Source: Planctomycetia bacterium | Lineage (GTDB): Bacteria; Planctomycetota; Phycisphaerae; Phycisphaerales; SM1A02 | Assembly: GCA_005799205.1 (NCBI GenBank) | Contig: SYHM01000044.1 | Span: 1 to 18,989, forward strand | DNA length: 18,989 nt | Direction: 5' to 3' | Part shown: in pieces, positions 1-8,565 of the stretch | How the letters are laid out: the number at the start of each line of letters is the position of its first letter | Numbering within the stretch: the stretch's first letter is position 1 | Program-made: the position numbers and the translations under genes | Notes under the pieces: model-generated | Databases searched by the model: none | The model's input: the letters and a program-made list of their open reading frames with translations, nothing else | What the model was told of the DNA's origin: nothing

Positions 1-1671
1 CTTTGACGCGAGTCGGTGAATCTCGTCGGGGCTCAGCACTCCACGGCGTTCGAGAATCTCGCGCTGCTCGGCAGTCAGCGCAGCGCTTCGCGCGGGCTTC
101 CCGCGCTGGTACTCCTCTTCTTTGCCACTCGCGAACTCTTGAATCTCTTTGCTGATGCGCACACTGCACCAGTCGTGGCCGCACATCGCGCAGAAGTCGG
201 TGTCGACGTCAAGGTCTTCGTCGTGGTAGGCACGCGCGGTGTCTGGGTCGAACGAAAGCTCAAAGTGCTTTTCCCAATTCAGTGCAGCCCGCGCCTTGGT
301 GAGTTCGTCGTCGCGGTCACGAGCGCCCGGGATTCCAAGCGCGACATCGGCTGCGTGCGCTGCGATCTTGTAGGCGATGCATCCTTGCTTCACATCATCC
401 TTCTTTGGAAGGCCGAGGTGTTCTTTCGGAGTGACGTAACAGAGCATGCTTGCTCCGTGATACCCGGCGGCAGTCGCTCCGATGCAACTGGTGATGTGGT
501 CGTACCCTGGAAAGATGTCCGTGACGAGTGGACCGAGCACATAAAACGGCGCGCCGTGACAGAGTGCCCGCTGTAGTTTCATGTTGTATTCAATCTGGTC
601 GAAGGGCACATGCCCAGGTCCTTCAACCATCACCTGCACCCCCTTTCGCCATGCACGCTCAGTCAATTCACCGAGCGTTTCGAGTTCGGCAAGTTGCGCT
701 GCATCCGTTGCATCGGCGAGACCGCCGGGACGCAGACCATCGCCAATCGAAAACGTCACATCAAACTCGCGCATGACATCGCAGATGCGCTCCCATCCGG
801 TGTACATCAGGTTCTGCCGATTGTGCACGAGCATCCACTTGGCAAGCAGACTTCCACCGCGGCTGACGATACCGATGAGTCGCTTGCGAATCAGCGGAAG
901 ATGTTCCTTGAGCACTCCCGCGTGGATCGTGAAGTAGTCGACCCCCTGCTTCGCCTGGTGAACAAGCGTTTCAAGAACGATCTCTTCGTTCAGCTCTTCG
1001 AGTTTTCGTCCGATGATCATCGAATAGATCGGAACAGTTCCGATCGGCACCGTGCTCGTGCGAATGAGTGCATCGCGGCAGGCGTCGAGATCACCGCCAG
1101 TTGAGAGATCCATGACGGTGTCGGCCCCCCAACGCTGCGCCCACTTGAGCTTCTCGACCTCTTCTTCGGTGCCTGAACTGACGGGGCTGGCTCCCATGTT
1201 CGCGTTGATTTTTGTCTTCGATGCACGGCCGATCGCCATTGGGTCGAGCGCGTACCCCAGATGCACGCGGTTGGCGGGAATCACCATGCGCCCCGCGGCA
1301 ACTTCATCTCGAACCTGCAGCGCGGTCAAGTGGCCTTCGCGCGCCGCGACTCGCTGCATCTCTCGCGTCACCACACCAAGTCGCGCATGTTCGAGTTGAG
1401 TGATGGCGACGAATCCCTCAGGAGGTTGCGCGCGGATGAATGGACCTCGGTGCGTGGTGCCATGCCCCGCACAGCCACTCTCGTGTGACGCGCATGAAAC
1501 GATCGACCATCCAGCGGGCAGAAAATCCCATGCTGTCTTTGAACTTGGCTCCGGCATGCCCGGCGTATCTGGTGAACTAAACGCAAGCGGCCCCCCGACC
1601 TGCGCCACATTGGCGAAACTGCCTGGATTCGTGCAGGATTGTGAAGCTGGTCGATCGGCGATGGGACGCAT
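1..1671 (-). CDS. thiC: Phosphomethylpyrimidine synthase ThiC (C-terminus cut by window edge)
   Basis: Radical-SAM enzyme of thiamin synthesis that rearranges aminoimidazole ribotide to hydroxymethylpyrimidine phosphate in the cytoplasm. The frame is open for 557 codons from ATG 1671 to base 1, with no stop, so the last residues lie outside the window. Visible hallmarks are INANMGASPVSSG around residue 116, DLSTGGDLDACRDALIRT around 149-166, EGPGHVPFDQIEYNMKLQ, PGYDHITSCIGATAAGYHGA, and the C-terminal cluster motif CAMCGHDWC (Cys 494, 497 and 502; CX2CX4C), which binds the 4Fe-4S cluster. The conserved core starts near residue 90 (ITQLEHAR). The first 89 residues are poorly conserved and hold a Cys/His-containing stretch at 58-77. 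The ATG follows an AGAAAGAGAG purine run. The gene diverges from the regulator at 1879. No TPP riboswitch was found: the leader appears too short and lacks the conserved core. Confidence 0.97.
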   Translation of the reverse strand, partial: MRPIADRPASQSCTNPGSFANVAQVGGPLAFSSPDTPGMPEPSSKTAWDFLPAGWSIVSCASHESGCAGHGTTHRGPFIRAQPPEGFVAITQLEHARLGVVTREMQRVAAREGHLTALQVRDEVAAGRMVIPANRVHLGYALDPMAIGRASKTKINANMGASPVSSGTEEEVEKLKWAQRWGADTVMDLSTGGDLDACRDALIRTSTVPIGTVPIYSMIIGRKLEELNEEIVLETLVHQAKQGVDYFTIHAGVLKEHLPLIRKRLIGIVSRGGSLLAKWMLVHNRQNLMYTGWERICDVMREFDVTFSIGDGLRPGGLADATDAAQLAELETLGELTERAWRKGVQVMVEGPGHVPFDQIEYNMKLQRALCHGAPFYVLGPLVTDIFPGYDHITSCIGATAAGYHGASMLCYVTPKEHLGLPKKDDVKQGCIAYKIAAHAADVALGIPGARDRDDELTKARAALNWEKHFELSFDPDTARAYHDEDLDVDTDFCAMCGHDWCSVRISKEIQEFASGKEEEYQRGKPARSAALTAEQREILERRGVLSPDEIHRLASK

Positions 1672-1698
1672 GCGTAACTCTCTTTCTCGAAGGGGCGA

Positions 1699-1728
1699 AG
1701 TATAAGCGTGCACTCCCGCCGAACTTGG
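1699..1728 (-). promoter_or_regulatory. Candidate promoter of thiC
   Basis: On the minus strand a TATACT hexamer at 1704-1699 matches the sigma-70 -10 box. It lies 28 bases before the thiC ATG, which would give a leader of about 20 bases carrying the AGAAAGAGAG ribosome site. No good -35 hexamer is visible 16-18 bases upstream (CCAAGT/CAAGTT only), so the call rests on the -10 box and its position. Confidence 0.35.
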
Positions 1729-1821
1729 TAGGCTCCGACCATCGGAAAGTCTGGGGCTGTGTGTGTTCGGCTGCGTGCGAGCGACTGAGAGCTCTGCAGG
1801 AAGCCGGGGGTCCCGCCCGCT

Positions 1822-1858
1822 CAACCACTCGTGTGCATTGTGTCTGAAGTGGTGGTTG
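1822..1858. repeat. Inverted repeat upstream of the Lrp-like regulator
   Basis: CAACCAC (1822-1828) and GTGGTTG (1852-1858) are perfect complements separated by 23 bases. The repeat lies 20 bases before the TTG start of the regulator. It could be an operator for autoregulation, as is common for Lrp/AsnC proteins, or a weak hairpin in the leader. It does not match the classic Lrp consensus, and seven-base arms can occur by chance. Confidence 0.3.
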
Positions 1859-1878
1859 CAGTTACTTGAGGTCCCAAC

Positions 1879-2847
1879 TTGATACAAACACTTCTTGCTG
1901 GCCGTGAGTCGCTCGAACGGACGGCGAATGACTCGGATCGAAAGATTATTGAGATCTTGCGCGCCGATGGTCGAGCCATTGGGCGCGTCTTTGCTGCTGG
2001 GACCGGGCTCTCTGAGGCAACCGTGAGCCGCAGGCTGTGCGCGCTTGAAGACGACTCTCTCGTGCGGGTCTGCGGATATCGCGACCCACTCGCCAGCGGG
2101 TGCCATGCGCTCTCGATGCTGACCTTTTCAACCGACGATGCACCGACCGCGTTTGCGACGGCGCTCGCGCAGCGTCCGCTCGTCCATCGCGTTTCGATCG
2201 TCGCGGGCCGAAGCCAGGTTGTTGCACTCGTGGTCGCTCGAGACAACGCGCAGTTGCTGCGGGAACTCGATGCGGTGCTTGAAGGTCAAAAGTCGGTACG
2301 GCTCGAGAGCGCACGCGCGGTGCTATCAATCATTCCCCCTCGAGAGGCGCGCGGCGCCCGCGGCAAGTGCGGCGTGTCACGGGCTGCGTGGCTGACGCCG
2401 CGCCAACAGCAGATTGAGAGCAAGCTTGTGCAAGCGCTGCAACTTGACTTTCGCGCAACATTCGCGTCCCTGAGCACCGCTGCAGACCTTTCGGCCCCTG
2501 CGGCGTCAACGAACTTGCAAGAACTGCTCTCCGAAGGAATCATTCATCATGTCGTCGTTGCAGATCCGCGCTTCCTTGGATTGCCACTGAGCGTCCAATT
2601 CAGTATTCGCGTGTGCAAGGGAATCGAACGGGCTGCACAGGAGATCGCTGAGGTCCTCAACCCTGACTGGATCTTTCTGTGTGGGCACGGTGAGCAAATT
2701 CTCGTCGAGGTTGCGCTGAAGGGCGAGGAGGACCTCTTTCGCTGGCAGCGCGATGCGAACAAGATCGCCGATGTCGTCTCAGTTTCGTCGAGCCCTTTCT
2801 CGGCCATTTACAAACAGACATTCAACTGGTCGAACGACGCGAGGTGA
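1879..2847 (+). CDS. Double-domain Lrp/AsnC-family transcriptional regulator
   Basis: A 322-residue protein, about twice the usual 150-160 residues of an Lrp/AsnC regulator, that reads as two HTH-plus-ligand-domain units. Unit 1 has an HTH at about residues 18-66 (DSDRKIIEILRADGRAIG, then GLSEATVSRRLCALEDDSLV) followed by a RAM-like domain to about 155. Unit 2 has an HTH-like segment at about 172-230 (TPRQQQIESKLVQALQLD, then LSAPAASTNLQELLSEGII) and a second RAM-like half to about 310. The first HTH looks canonical; the second is more diverged and may not bind DNA. The start is TTG 1879, chosen because TTGAGG sits just upstream. The next gene begins 13 bases after the stop. From context it probably controls that amino acid operon in response to an amino acid; the ligand is not readable from the sequence. 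Confidence 0.85.
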   Translation: MIQTLLAGRESLERTANDSDRKIIEILRADGRAIGRVFAAGTGLSEATVSRRLCALEDDSLVRVCGYRDPLASGCHALSMLTFSTDDAPTAFATALAQRPLVHRVSIVAGRSQVVALVVARDNAQLLRELDAVLEGQKSVRLESARAVLSIIPPREARGARGKCGVSRAAWLTPRQQQIESKLVQALQLDFRATFASLSTAADLSAPAASTNLQELLSEGIIHHVVVADPRFLGLPLSVQFSIRVCKGIERAAQEIAEVLNPDWIFLCGHGEQILVEVALKGEEDLFRWQRDANKIADVVSVSSSPFSAIYKQTFNWSNDAR

Positions 2848-2860
2848 CTATTCTGAGTTG

Positions 2861-3835
2861 ATGACAGCGTTCGCCGCGACACTCACTGACATTCAAAGTG
2901 CCGCGAGGCGTATCGCGCCATACATCCACACCACTCCAGTTCTGCGCAGCACCCTGCTCGACTCGCTGGCGCAGCGTCCACTGCACTTCAAGTGTGAGGT
3001 GTTTCAGCGCACCGGATCGTTTAAGTTTCGCGGCGCGTCGAACGCTGTGTGGTCGCTTGGCGACGAAGAAGCCGCGCGCGGGGTGGCGACGCATTCGTCT
3101 GGCAATCATGCGCAAGCCCTCGCCTGCGCCGCGCGATTGCGCGGAATTCCCGCACATGTCGTGATGCCGAGCGACTCGGCGCGTAGCAAGCGGAGTGCAG
3201 TCGAAGGGTATGGCGGCCGTGTGATTGAATGCGAACCGAATCTCGCCTCACGCGAAACGACCGCGGCGCGCGTCTGCGCCGAGACGGGTGCGACCTTCAT
3301 CGCCCCCTACGACCATCCACATGTGATTGCGGGGCAAGGCACCATAGGGCTCGAGTTACTTTCGCAAGTCGACGAACTCGACGCAATCATCGTTCCGCTT
3401 GGTGGCGGTGGACTCATCTCTGGAATCACACTCGCGGCACGAGCACTTCGGCCGTCGATTCGGATCATCGGTGTCGAGCCCACCGCGGTCAGTGACGCCG
3501 CCGAATCGAAGCGGCTCGGTGTTCGGCAGGCGGCGACTGGCGCAGCCACTCTGGCTGATGGACTTCGCACGTCGCTCGGCCTTCTGACGTGGCCAGTTGT
3601 GCGCGACCTAGTCGACTCGATCGTGACGGTGTCCGAACGAGAGATCGTCTGCGCGCTGAGGCTCGTGTATGAACGGATGAAGATTGTCATAGAACCGAGC
3701 GCGGCCGTTGGAGTCGCCGCTGCGATTGGTCCCCTGCGCGAACGCGCCGATTTTCACCGCGCCGGAGTGATCTTGTGTGGCGGCAACATCGACGCATCGA
3801 CACTGAGCGCTCTGTTTGCGGAAGGTCGATCATGA
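2861..3835 (+). CDS. Serine racemase / threonine (serine) dehydratase-like PLP enzyme
   Basis: A 324-residue fold-type II PLP enzyme. The Schiff-base lysine is K55 in GSFKFRGA, the catalytic-serine segment is HSSGNHAQA (S80), and the phosphate-binding loop is PLGGGGLISG. The second half resembles eukaryotic-type serine racemase: GVEPTAVSDAAESKR (its cation-site region), ADGLRTSLGLLTWPVVRDLV and ERMKIVIEPSAAVGVAA. There is no C-terminal ACT domain, so it is not the feedback-regulated biosynthetic IlvA. Enzymes of this group may racemise L-serine, deaminate L/D-serine and L-threonine, or act on 3-hydroxyaspartate; sequence alone does not settle which. ATG 2861 is preferred over an upstream in-frame start inside the regulator because family homology begins near here. 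Its stop overlaps the transporter start as ATGA. Confidence 0.86.
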   Translation: MTAFAATLTDIQSAARRIAPYIHTTPVLRSTLLDSLAQRPLHFKCEVFQRTGSFKFRGASNAVWSLGDEEAARGVATHSSGNHAQALACAARLRGIPAHVVMPSDSARSKRSAVEGYGGRVIECEPNLASRETTAARVCAETGATFIAPYDHPHVIAGQGTIGLELLSQVDELDAIIVPLGGGGLISGITLAARALRPSIRIIGVEPTAVSDAAESKRLGVRQAATGAATLADGLRTSLGLLTWPVVRDLVDSIVTVSEREIVCALRLVYERMKIVIEPSAAVGVAAAIGPLRERADFHRAGVILCGGNIDASTLSALFAEGRS

Positions 3836-5091
3836 AGTCACTCGCATCGACAACCCGCATGGCAGTCGCGGTGGCCGCTCTTGGCTATTTCGTTGATGTC
3901 TATGACCTCATTCTCTTCAACGTTGTGCGGTGGGAAAGCCTCGCCGAACTCGGACTCGACAAGAGTGCAGCCACCACCACTGGAGTCTGGCTGCTGAACC
4001 TGCAGTTGATCGGCATGATGGTCGGGGGAGTTGCGTGGGGAATCCTCGGCGATTTGCGGGGCCGACTCAGTGTGCTCTTTGGATCGATCATCCTCTACTC
4101 ACTGGCGAATCTGTTGAACGCAGGAGTGGGTGCGACAAGCGGTCCACTTGCGTTCATGGGATCTTTCGACGCAATCACCAGTTATGGCGTCCTGCGCTTT
4201 ATCGCAGGGGTGGGTCTTGCCGGCGAACTCGGAGCAGGCGTGACGCTCGTTGCTGAACTCACCTCGCGCCACAAGCGTGGAATCGCCGTCACGATCATCG
4301 GAGCAGTCGGCGTGGTCGGTGCCGTCACTGCTGGATTTGTCGGCGAGTTTGCAGGATGGCGTATGGCGTATGCGATCGGCGGTGTGATGGGATTGGCGCT
4401 GCTCGTGCTGCGCGTCGGCGTCGTCGAGAGTGGCATGTTTCACGCACTTCATCATTCGTCGCAAGGGATCGCGCGAGGAATCGTCCCGATTGTGACTTCG
4501 CTGCCCCGCGCGCTGCGACTCGCCAAGATCGTGCTCGTCGGAATGCCGATCTGGTTCACACTCTCTGTGCTGGTTGGCCTCGCACCAATGATCGCAACCG
4601 ATATGGGGATGGCAACTGCGCCGAGTCCAGGCAGGCTTGTGGCGCTCTACTACACAGGAGCGATCTTCGGCGACCTCGCAAGCGGACTGCTCTCACAGCG
4701 ACTCGCGTCGCGCCGGCGGGCGATCGGCACCTTCGTCGTTGGCACCGCCTTTGGATGCACACTCGTGCTCACGCTCGGCGCGCAGAGTGCGTTCTGGTAT
4801 GGCGCCGCGACGATGGTGATGGGGTTCTTCAGCGGCTACTGGATCGTCGTCATCACCACAGCGAGCGAACTCTTTGGCACAAATCTGCGTGCGACCGTGA
4901 CAACGATGACGCCAAACCTCATCCGAGTCAGCGCGGTACCAGTCACGATCGTCTTCACCTCGCTCGAAGTGGCGACAGGCGAGGTCTGGTCGGCTGCCAT
5001 CACTGGCGCGGCGTGTTTCGTCCTCGCGGCGATCGCGCTGCGGGCGCTCCCAGAGACGTTCGGCCGCGACCTCGACTTCACCGAGGGCTGA
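3832..5091 (+). CDS. MFS transporter
   Basis: A 419-residue inner-membrane protein with about twelve hydrophobic segments, the usual length for the major facilitator superfamily. The first helix contains GYFVDVYDLILF with paired acidic residues. The loop between helices 2 and 3 has GDLRGR, a form of the MFS signature G-x-x-x-D-R-x-G-R, and ELTSRHKRG occupies the position of the loop 4-5 motif. The arrangement recalls metabolite:proton symporters, but I cannot assign a substrate from sequence. It is translationally coupled to the PLP enzyme by ATGA at 3832-3835, which suggests it moves the substrate or product of that enzyme, for example serine, threonine or a keto acid (inference). Its 3' end overlaps the end of the convergent peptidase gene by 14 bases. 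Confidence 0.9.
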   Translation: MKSLASTTRMAVAVAALGYFVDVYDLILFNVVRWESLAELGLDKSAATTTGVWLLNLQLIGMMVGGVAWGILGDLRGRLSVLFGSIILYSLANLLNAGVGATSGPLAFMGSFDAITSYGVLRFIAGVGLAGELGAGVTLVAELTSRHKRGIAVTIIGAVGVVGAVTAGFVGEFAGWRMAYAIGGVMGLALLVLRVGVVESGMFHALHHSSQGIARGIVPIVTSLPRALRLAKIVLVGMPIWFTLSVLVGLAPMIATDMGMATAPSPGRLVALYYTGAIFGDLASGLLSQRLASRRRAIGTFVVGTAFGCTLVLTLGAQSAFWYGAATMVMGFFSGYWIVVITTASELFGTNLRATVTTMTPNLIRVSAVPVTIVFTSLEVATGEVWSAAITGAACFVLAAIALRALPETFGRDLDFTEG

Positions 5092-7732
5092 TCGGCGAAG
5101 CGCCCTGCTCGGCGATCAACCGATCGATGCGGTCGAGACGAAGTGTGTGCTGCTTTCGATCTGGCTCGATGCGCGTGAGTGCGACGATCTGCGCACGCGC
5201 GGCGGGCAAGTCTCCGGCTTCGATCGCGCACGATGCTGCCAGTTCGCGCGTCGCGGCGCTGTAGGGATCGATTCTCGCTGCGCGCTGCGCAGCGACCAGC
5301 GCTTGGGCAGTTCGCTTGAGCGTGCGGCAGTTTCGCGCAATGGCGAGCGCAAAACTCGGATCGCTGTCTGCGCGCGCGTCGAGAAACGCAAGATGCTCAA
5401 GAGCCACCGATGACTCACCAAGGGCGAGCGCTCTCGCAGCGAGGCGCTGATGCGGCCATGGATCGAGCGGACGGCTGGCCGAGTAACGCGCAAGCAACTG
5501 TGCCGCTGCATCGTCGACTCCGCCTGGGGCCTGCGCCTCTGGAAGCGTCGCGCTTCGTGCAACGCTCCTTCGCGCAGCAATCTCGAGCAGATCGGGATGC
5601 GCAGGATGAGCCTCGAGCAGCGCACCGATTGCCGCGTCGCTGAGTGGCGCATCGGGATCGTCCTTCGAACGCGCACCATCGAGCAGCCCGTCGATTGGTG
5701 GCTCCGCCGCGAGCCCCCACTGCGCCACTTGCGCCGCGGCCCACACCTTGAAGTCACTCATGAATTGTTCGCGCGTCAATCCGAGAACCTTTGTGAACGC
5801 CTCAGCCTCAGTCTCGCCGCGCGCGTAGTGATCGAGCAGCGCACCGAGCGCCTTCGTTCCGTACGACTCACGCATGAACTGCACCATCCAGTGGCCCTGT
5901 GCGTACGCGAGCGCGCGATCCTGCTGCTTTTTCGGCCGTACAAATGCCCACTTGATGCCGTCCAAGTCGAAGAGTTCATCCTTCTGCAATGTGTGCGCAA
6001 GCAACTGATAGGTCTCCCAGTCGCGCGCTCGATGTTCCATGTCGACGGCGGCCGCCTCGGTCAACCAGTGAGGAATTCGGTTGCTCGTGCGGTCGAGGGT
6101 CACCGTATGCACAAACTCGTGACGAACCGTGTCGAGCCAGTCAAACCGTCCAAGCGACTTGCTCGAAGCGCCATCGCGCGGAGGTTCGAGCGCGATCACT
6201 GGACCGGTGCTCGCAGCCACCGTGTGAATCTGTGGCATGCCCGTGATGCGCACTGCGAAGTGTTTATGGTCGGGCATCAGCTCGATCGTTGTCATCCCCT
6301 TGGGCTCGTGGCCGTAATGATCGCAGACTTCGCGGTACATCACCTCAAGCTGTGCGGGCATCCCCTCGGCGAGCACCTCGTCGACTCCTGCACGACAGCG
6401 CACCCGAAAATGCTGGCTCGTGAAGACCTTCCACCCTGACAGTTCTTCGACGAGGTACTTGCTAAATGCAACCCGCTTATCAAATGGATCGAGCTTCGCC
6501 GCCTCGGTGAGAGACGCGAGTGCTGCGGCGTCATCACCAGCTTGCATGTGGAGCAGTCCGAGTTCATTTCGTGGAACACTCCAGTTTGGTTCGCGACGAG
6601 CCGCTTCTGTGAGCATTTCAACGGCGTCTGGATACTGCCGCGCGAGAGCGAGGAATCGACCCACCTGCCAATGAGCGCGACCGCTCGCTGGCGCGATTGC
6701 GTCGGCGCGCGCAAGCGCATCACGCATCGCGTCGAAGTCGTACTTGAGTGCATACGCCGATGCCTCGAGTGCGATCGCCCGCGGGTACGACGGCATAGCC
6801 CTGAGAATCGGCGCGAGCACAGCAAGTGCCTCGTCCGCGTCAAAGCGACAACACGCCGACTCTGCTCGAAGGATCGCGCTCGGAGCACAGAGCGCCTGAG
6901 GATCGACGCTCGCTGCCGCCCGATCGATGAGTGCTGCGGCGCGCTCGGCTCCGTCGAAGTCGAATCCCATGAGTGCGACCTCACCAAGCAGTGCCCACGC
7001 ATCGGCGGCCTGCGGGTTGAGAGCGAGTGCTTCGCGAAGCGCTGCGACCGCCTCTTCAGCGTTGTGTTTCTCGATCAGAAAGCGCGCCTCAGCGACACGG
7101 CCCCGCCAATCGAGTCGATCGATTGCACGGGCATCGGCAAGTGTCTTCATGATTGCTTCGCACGATTCCTGATCGGCTGCCCGAACGCGCAGAAGCACCT
7201 GCATCGCCTGGGCAACCATGACGAGGTCATGGACTGCGATCGCCTTGCCACCCTCGAGATCGCGCACCGCTTCTGCAGCCGCCATTGCCGCCTCGGTGTG
7301 CTGTCCAAGACCCTCGAAAGCTGCCGCACGAAGCGATGCCACTGCGGCTCCCGGCATATCGGTGAGCGATGCAAGCGCCTCTGCATAGAGCCCCTCTCGC
7401 ACCAGAGCCTCTGCAGCGAGCTCCGCAGGAACTCCTTGCGGCACGTCAGCCGATCGTGTCACGGCGTTGGGAACACCAGCATCGATCGCGGCGCGCGCTC
7501 GAAGCGCTGGGTTGGCGAGGTCTTCGCTCGTCCACATGCCGTGCTCAACACGCGCCGCGGCTCGCTCTTCTTCACTTCGCCAGGGCGCCGCGACGGATGC
7601 TTGCGCTGCAGGCGATGGCTCGACCGAGACTGGAACCGCTGACCCCTGGCGGGCACTCGCGTGAGCGCACAGCATGGACAGCACGACCGCGCAGACGATC
7701 GAGCATTGCAAGACACGGCGGCGGCAGTTCAT
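5078..7732 (-). CDS. Exported TPR protein with gluzincin (peptidase MA-like) domain
   Basis: An 884-residue protein starting at ATG 7732. It begins with a clear signal peptide: MNCRRRVLQC, a hydrophobic core and AHASA before RQ. About 400 residues of alanine-rich helical repeats follow and look like tetratricopeptide repeats (for example WALLGEVALMGFDFDGAERA and ELGLLHMQAGDDAAALASL). The middle holds HEFVH at residues 538-542 and then PHWLTEAAAV with Glu 559. That is the zinc-ligand pattern of HExxH metallopeptidases with a downstream glutamate, as in the peptidase MA-like group. More TPR-like helices close the C-terminus. GTG 7759 is an alternative start, but 7732 begins directly at the signal peptide and overlaps the stop of the upstream gene as ATGA. 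It probably acts outside the inner membrane; its substrate is unknown. Confidence 0.85.
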   Translation of the reverse strand: MNCRRRVLQCSIVCAVVLSMLCAHASARQGSAVPVSVEPSPAAQASVAAPWRSEEERAAARVEHGMWTSEDLANPALRARAAIDAGVPNAVTRSADVPQGVPAELAAEALVREGLYAEALASLTDMPGAAVASLRAAAFEGLGQHTEAAMAAAEAVRDLEGGKAIAVHDLVMVAQAMQVLLRVRAADQESCEAIMKTLADARAIDRLDWRGRVAEARFLIEKHNAEEAVAALREALALNPQAADAWALLGEVALMGFDFDGAERAAALIDRAAASVDPQALCAPSAILRAESACCRFDADEALAVLAPILRAMPSYPRAIALEASAYALKYDFDAMRDALARADAIAPASGRAHWQVGRFLALARQYPDAVEMLTEAARREPNWSVPRNELGLLHMQAGDDAAALASLTEAAKLDPFDKRVAFSKYLVEELSGWKVFTSQHFRVRCRAGVDEVLAEGMPAQLEVMYREVCDHYGHEPKGMTTIELMPDHKHFAVRITGMPQIHTVAASTGPVIALEPPRDGASSKSLGRFDWLDTVRHEFVHTVTLDRTSNRIPHWLTEAAAVDMEHRARDWETYQLLAHTLQKDELFDLDGIKWAFVRPKKQQDRALAYAQGHWMVQFMRESYGTKALGALLDHYARGETEAEAFTKVLGLTREQFMSDFKVWAAAQVAQWGLAAEPPIDGLLDGARSKDDPDAPLSDAAIGALLEAHPAHPDLLEIAARRSVARSATLPEAQAPGGVDDAAAQLLARYSASRPLDPWPHQRLAARALALGESSVALEHLAFLDARADSDPSFALAIARNCRTLKRTAQALVAAQRAARIDPYSAATRELAASCAIEAGDLPAARAQIVALTRIEPDRKQHTLRLDRIDRLIAEQGASPISPR

Positions 7733-8565
7733 GGCAGTGGCCGCGAGTCGATTTTCCACCCATCGGTCGATGGACCCCGCAGCAGTGTGCGCGCCGCCTC
7801 ATCGAGACCCTGATTCATCGCGGCGCTTCGAAGCAGCACACGCGTGCGATCGCCATTCACCGCCTCGACTTCGACCGCTCGCGGGGTCAATGTGTCGCTC
7901 TGCATCACCATCACAATCGCAGCCGTGTCGCGCGCCATCGTCGTCCCAGCGCGAGGGACCATTCGAAGCGCGATGAGGTTGCCACGTTCTCCCCCGCCGA
8001 TCGTCGATGCACGATCGCCTTCGATGAGCGACTTGAAGAACGGCGCACTCGGAATCGCGCCGAGTGAGACAGTGAACTCACGCAGCACATCGGCCTTGGG
8101 CTGGCCGAGCGGCACCGGGAAGAGCCCCTCTCCCACCCGCAGCGGATCGAAGGTCTCACCAGCACGCGCGAGTTGACGACGGACCACTTGCTTGCGCTGC
8201 ATGTCGAACTCGCTCATCCATCCTGCAGAAAAGAGAAAGAGCCGTGAGTCGGTTGAGCCACGACCTGAACTGTCAATTGTCTCGTCGAAGATGACTGCAA
8301 TTTCGCGAGCTGCGCCTGAGGGACCAACCACAACGACCCGCCCTCGACGAATCTCGCGCTCTTCGGTCAGTGCCTCGAACTTCTCCATCGATGCGGCCGC
8401 CGTGAATTCTTTGAGCGTGCGCCCCTGAACTTCCATCCTGTCGAGGATCGCATCAGCCGAGTCGCGGTCCGCCGGTTGGACGACCGCTGGCGGCGGTGCA
8501 GTCGCAGGTGGCGGAGGTGCCACCGCCTGGCAGCCACACATCACAATGCACATCCACGGGTTCAT
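7729..8565 (-). CDS. LolA-like periplasmic or lipoprotein protein
   Basis: A 278-residue protein. It has a very short hydrophobic start (MNPWMCIVMCGCQ), a Pro/Ala linker (APPPPATAPPPAVVQP) and then a region reading like the LolA/LolB-type half-barrel: a helix with DAILDRMEVQGRTLKEF, then strands such as REIRRGRVVVVG, REIAVIFDE and SRLFLFSAGWMSEFDMQRKQ. Such proteins bind lipid or lipoprotein acyl chains in the periplasm. Cys12 followed by a Pro-rich linker would suit a lipid anchor, but the residues before it (MCG) are a poor lipobox and the n-region lacks a positive charge, so export is likely but the anchor uncertain. Both ends overlap neighbours by ATGA (ribBX upstream, peptidase downstream), so it is translated as the middle gene of an operon. 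The family call rests on overall pattern, not on an invariant motif. Confidence 0.68.
   Translation of the reverse strand: MNPWMCIVMCGCQAVAPPPPATAPPPAVVQPADRDSADAILDRMEVQGRTLKEFTAAASMEKFEALTEEREIRRGRVVVVGPSGAAREIAVIFDETIDSSGRGSTDSRLFLFSAGWMSEFDMQRKQVVRRQLARAGETFDPLRVGEGLFPVPLGQPKADVLREFTVSLGAIPSAPFFKSLIEGDRASTIGGGERGNLIALRMVPRAGTTMARDTAAIVMVMQSDTLTPRAVEVEAVNGDRTRVLLRSAAMNQGLDEAARTLLRGPSTDGWKIDSRPLP

Larger units (their letters stand above)
1672..1878. other. Divergent intergenic region thiC / Lrp-like regulator
   Basis: A 207-base gap between two divergent genes that must carry both promoters. Besides the thiC -10 candidate it holds an inverted repeat near the regulator. A CTGAGAG string at about 1784-1790 recalls the TPP riboswitch core, but it is on the regulator strand and none of the other conserved riboswitch segments is present. 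I see no RNA gene or small ORF that I would support. Confidence 0.6.

Noticed and set aside
16..1488. Several plus-strand open frames of 60-186 codons opposite thiC
   Set aside because: The minus strand encodes an uninterrupted, motif-complete ThiC through the whole stretch; the plus frames have no recognisable family and are shadows of a GC-rich gene.
1780..1795. CTGAGAG resembling the TPP riboswitch core
   Set aside because: Wrong strand for thiC, and the remaining conserved segments of the TPP aptamer are absent.
4356..5264. 302-codon plus-strand frame overlapping the MFS gene
   Set aside because: An alternative frame of the transporter, very rich in Arg and His with no membrane or enzyme pattern.
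5450..7642. Long plus-strand frames (329 and 366 codons) opposite the TPR peptidase
   Set aside because: The minus strand has a signal peptide, TPR-like repeats and an HEFVH motif; the plus frames are Arg/Cys/His-rich shadows.
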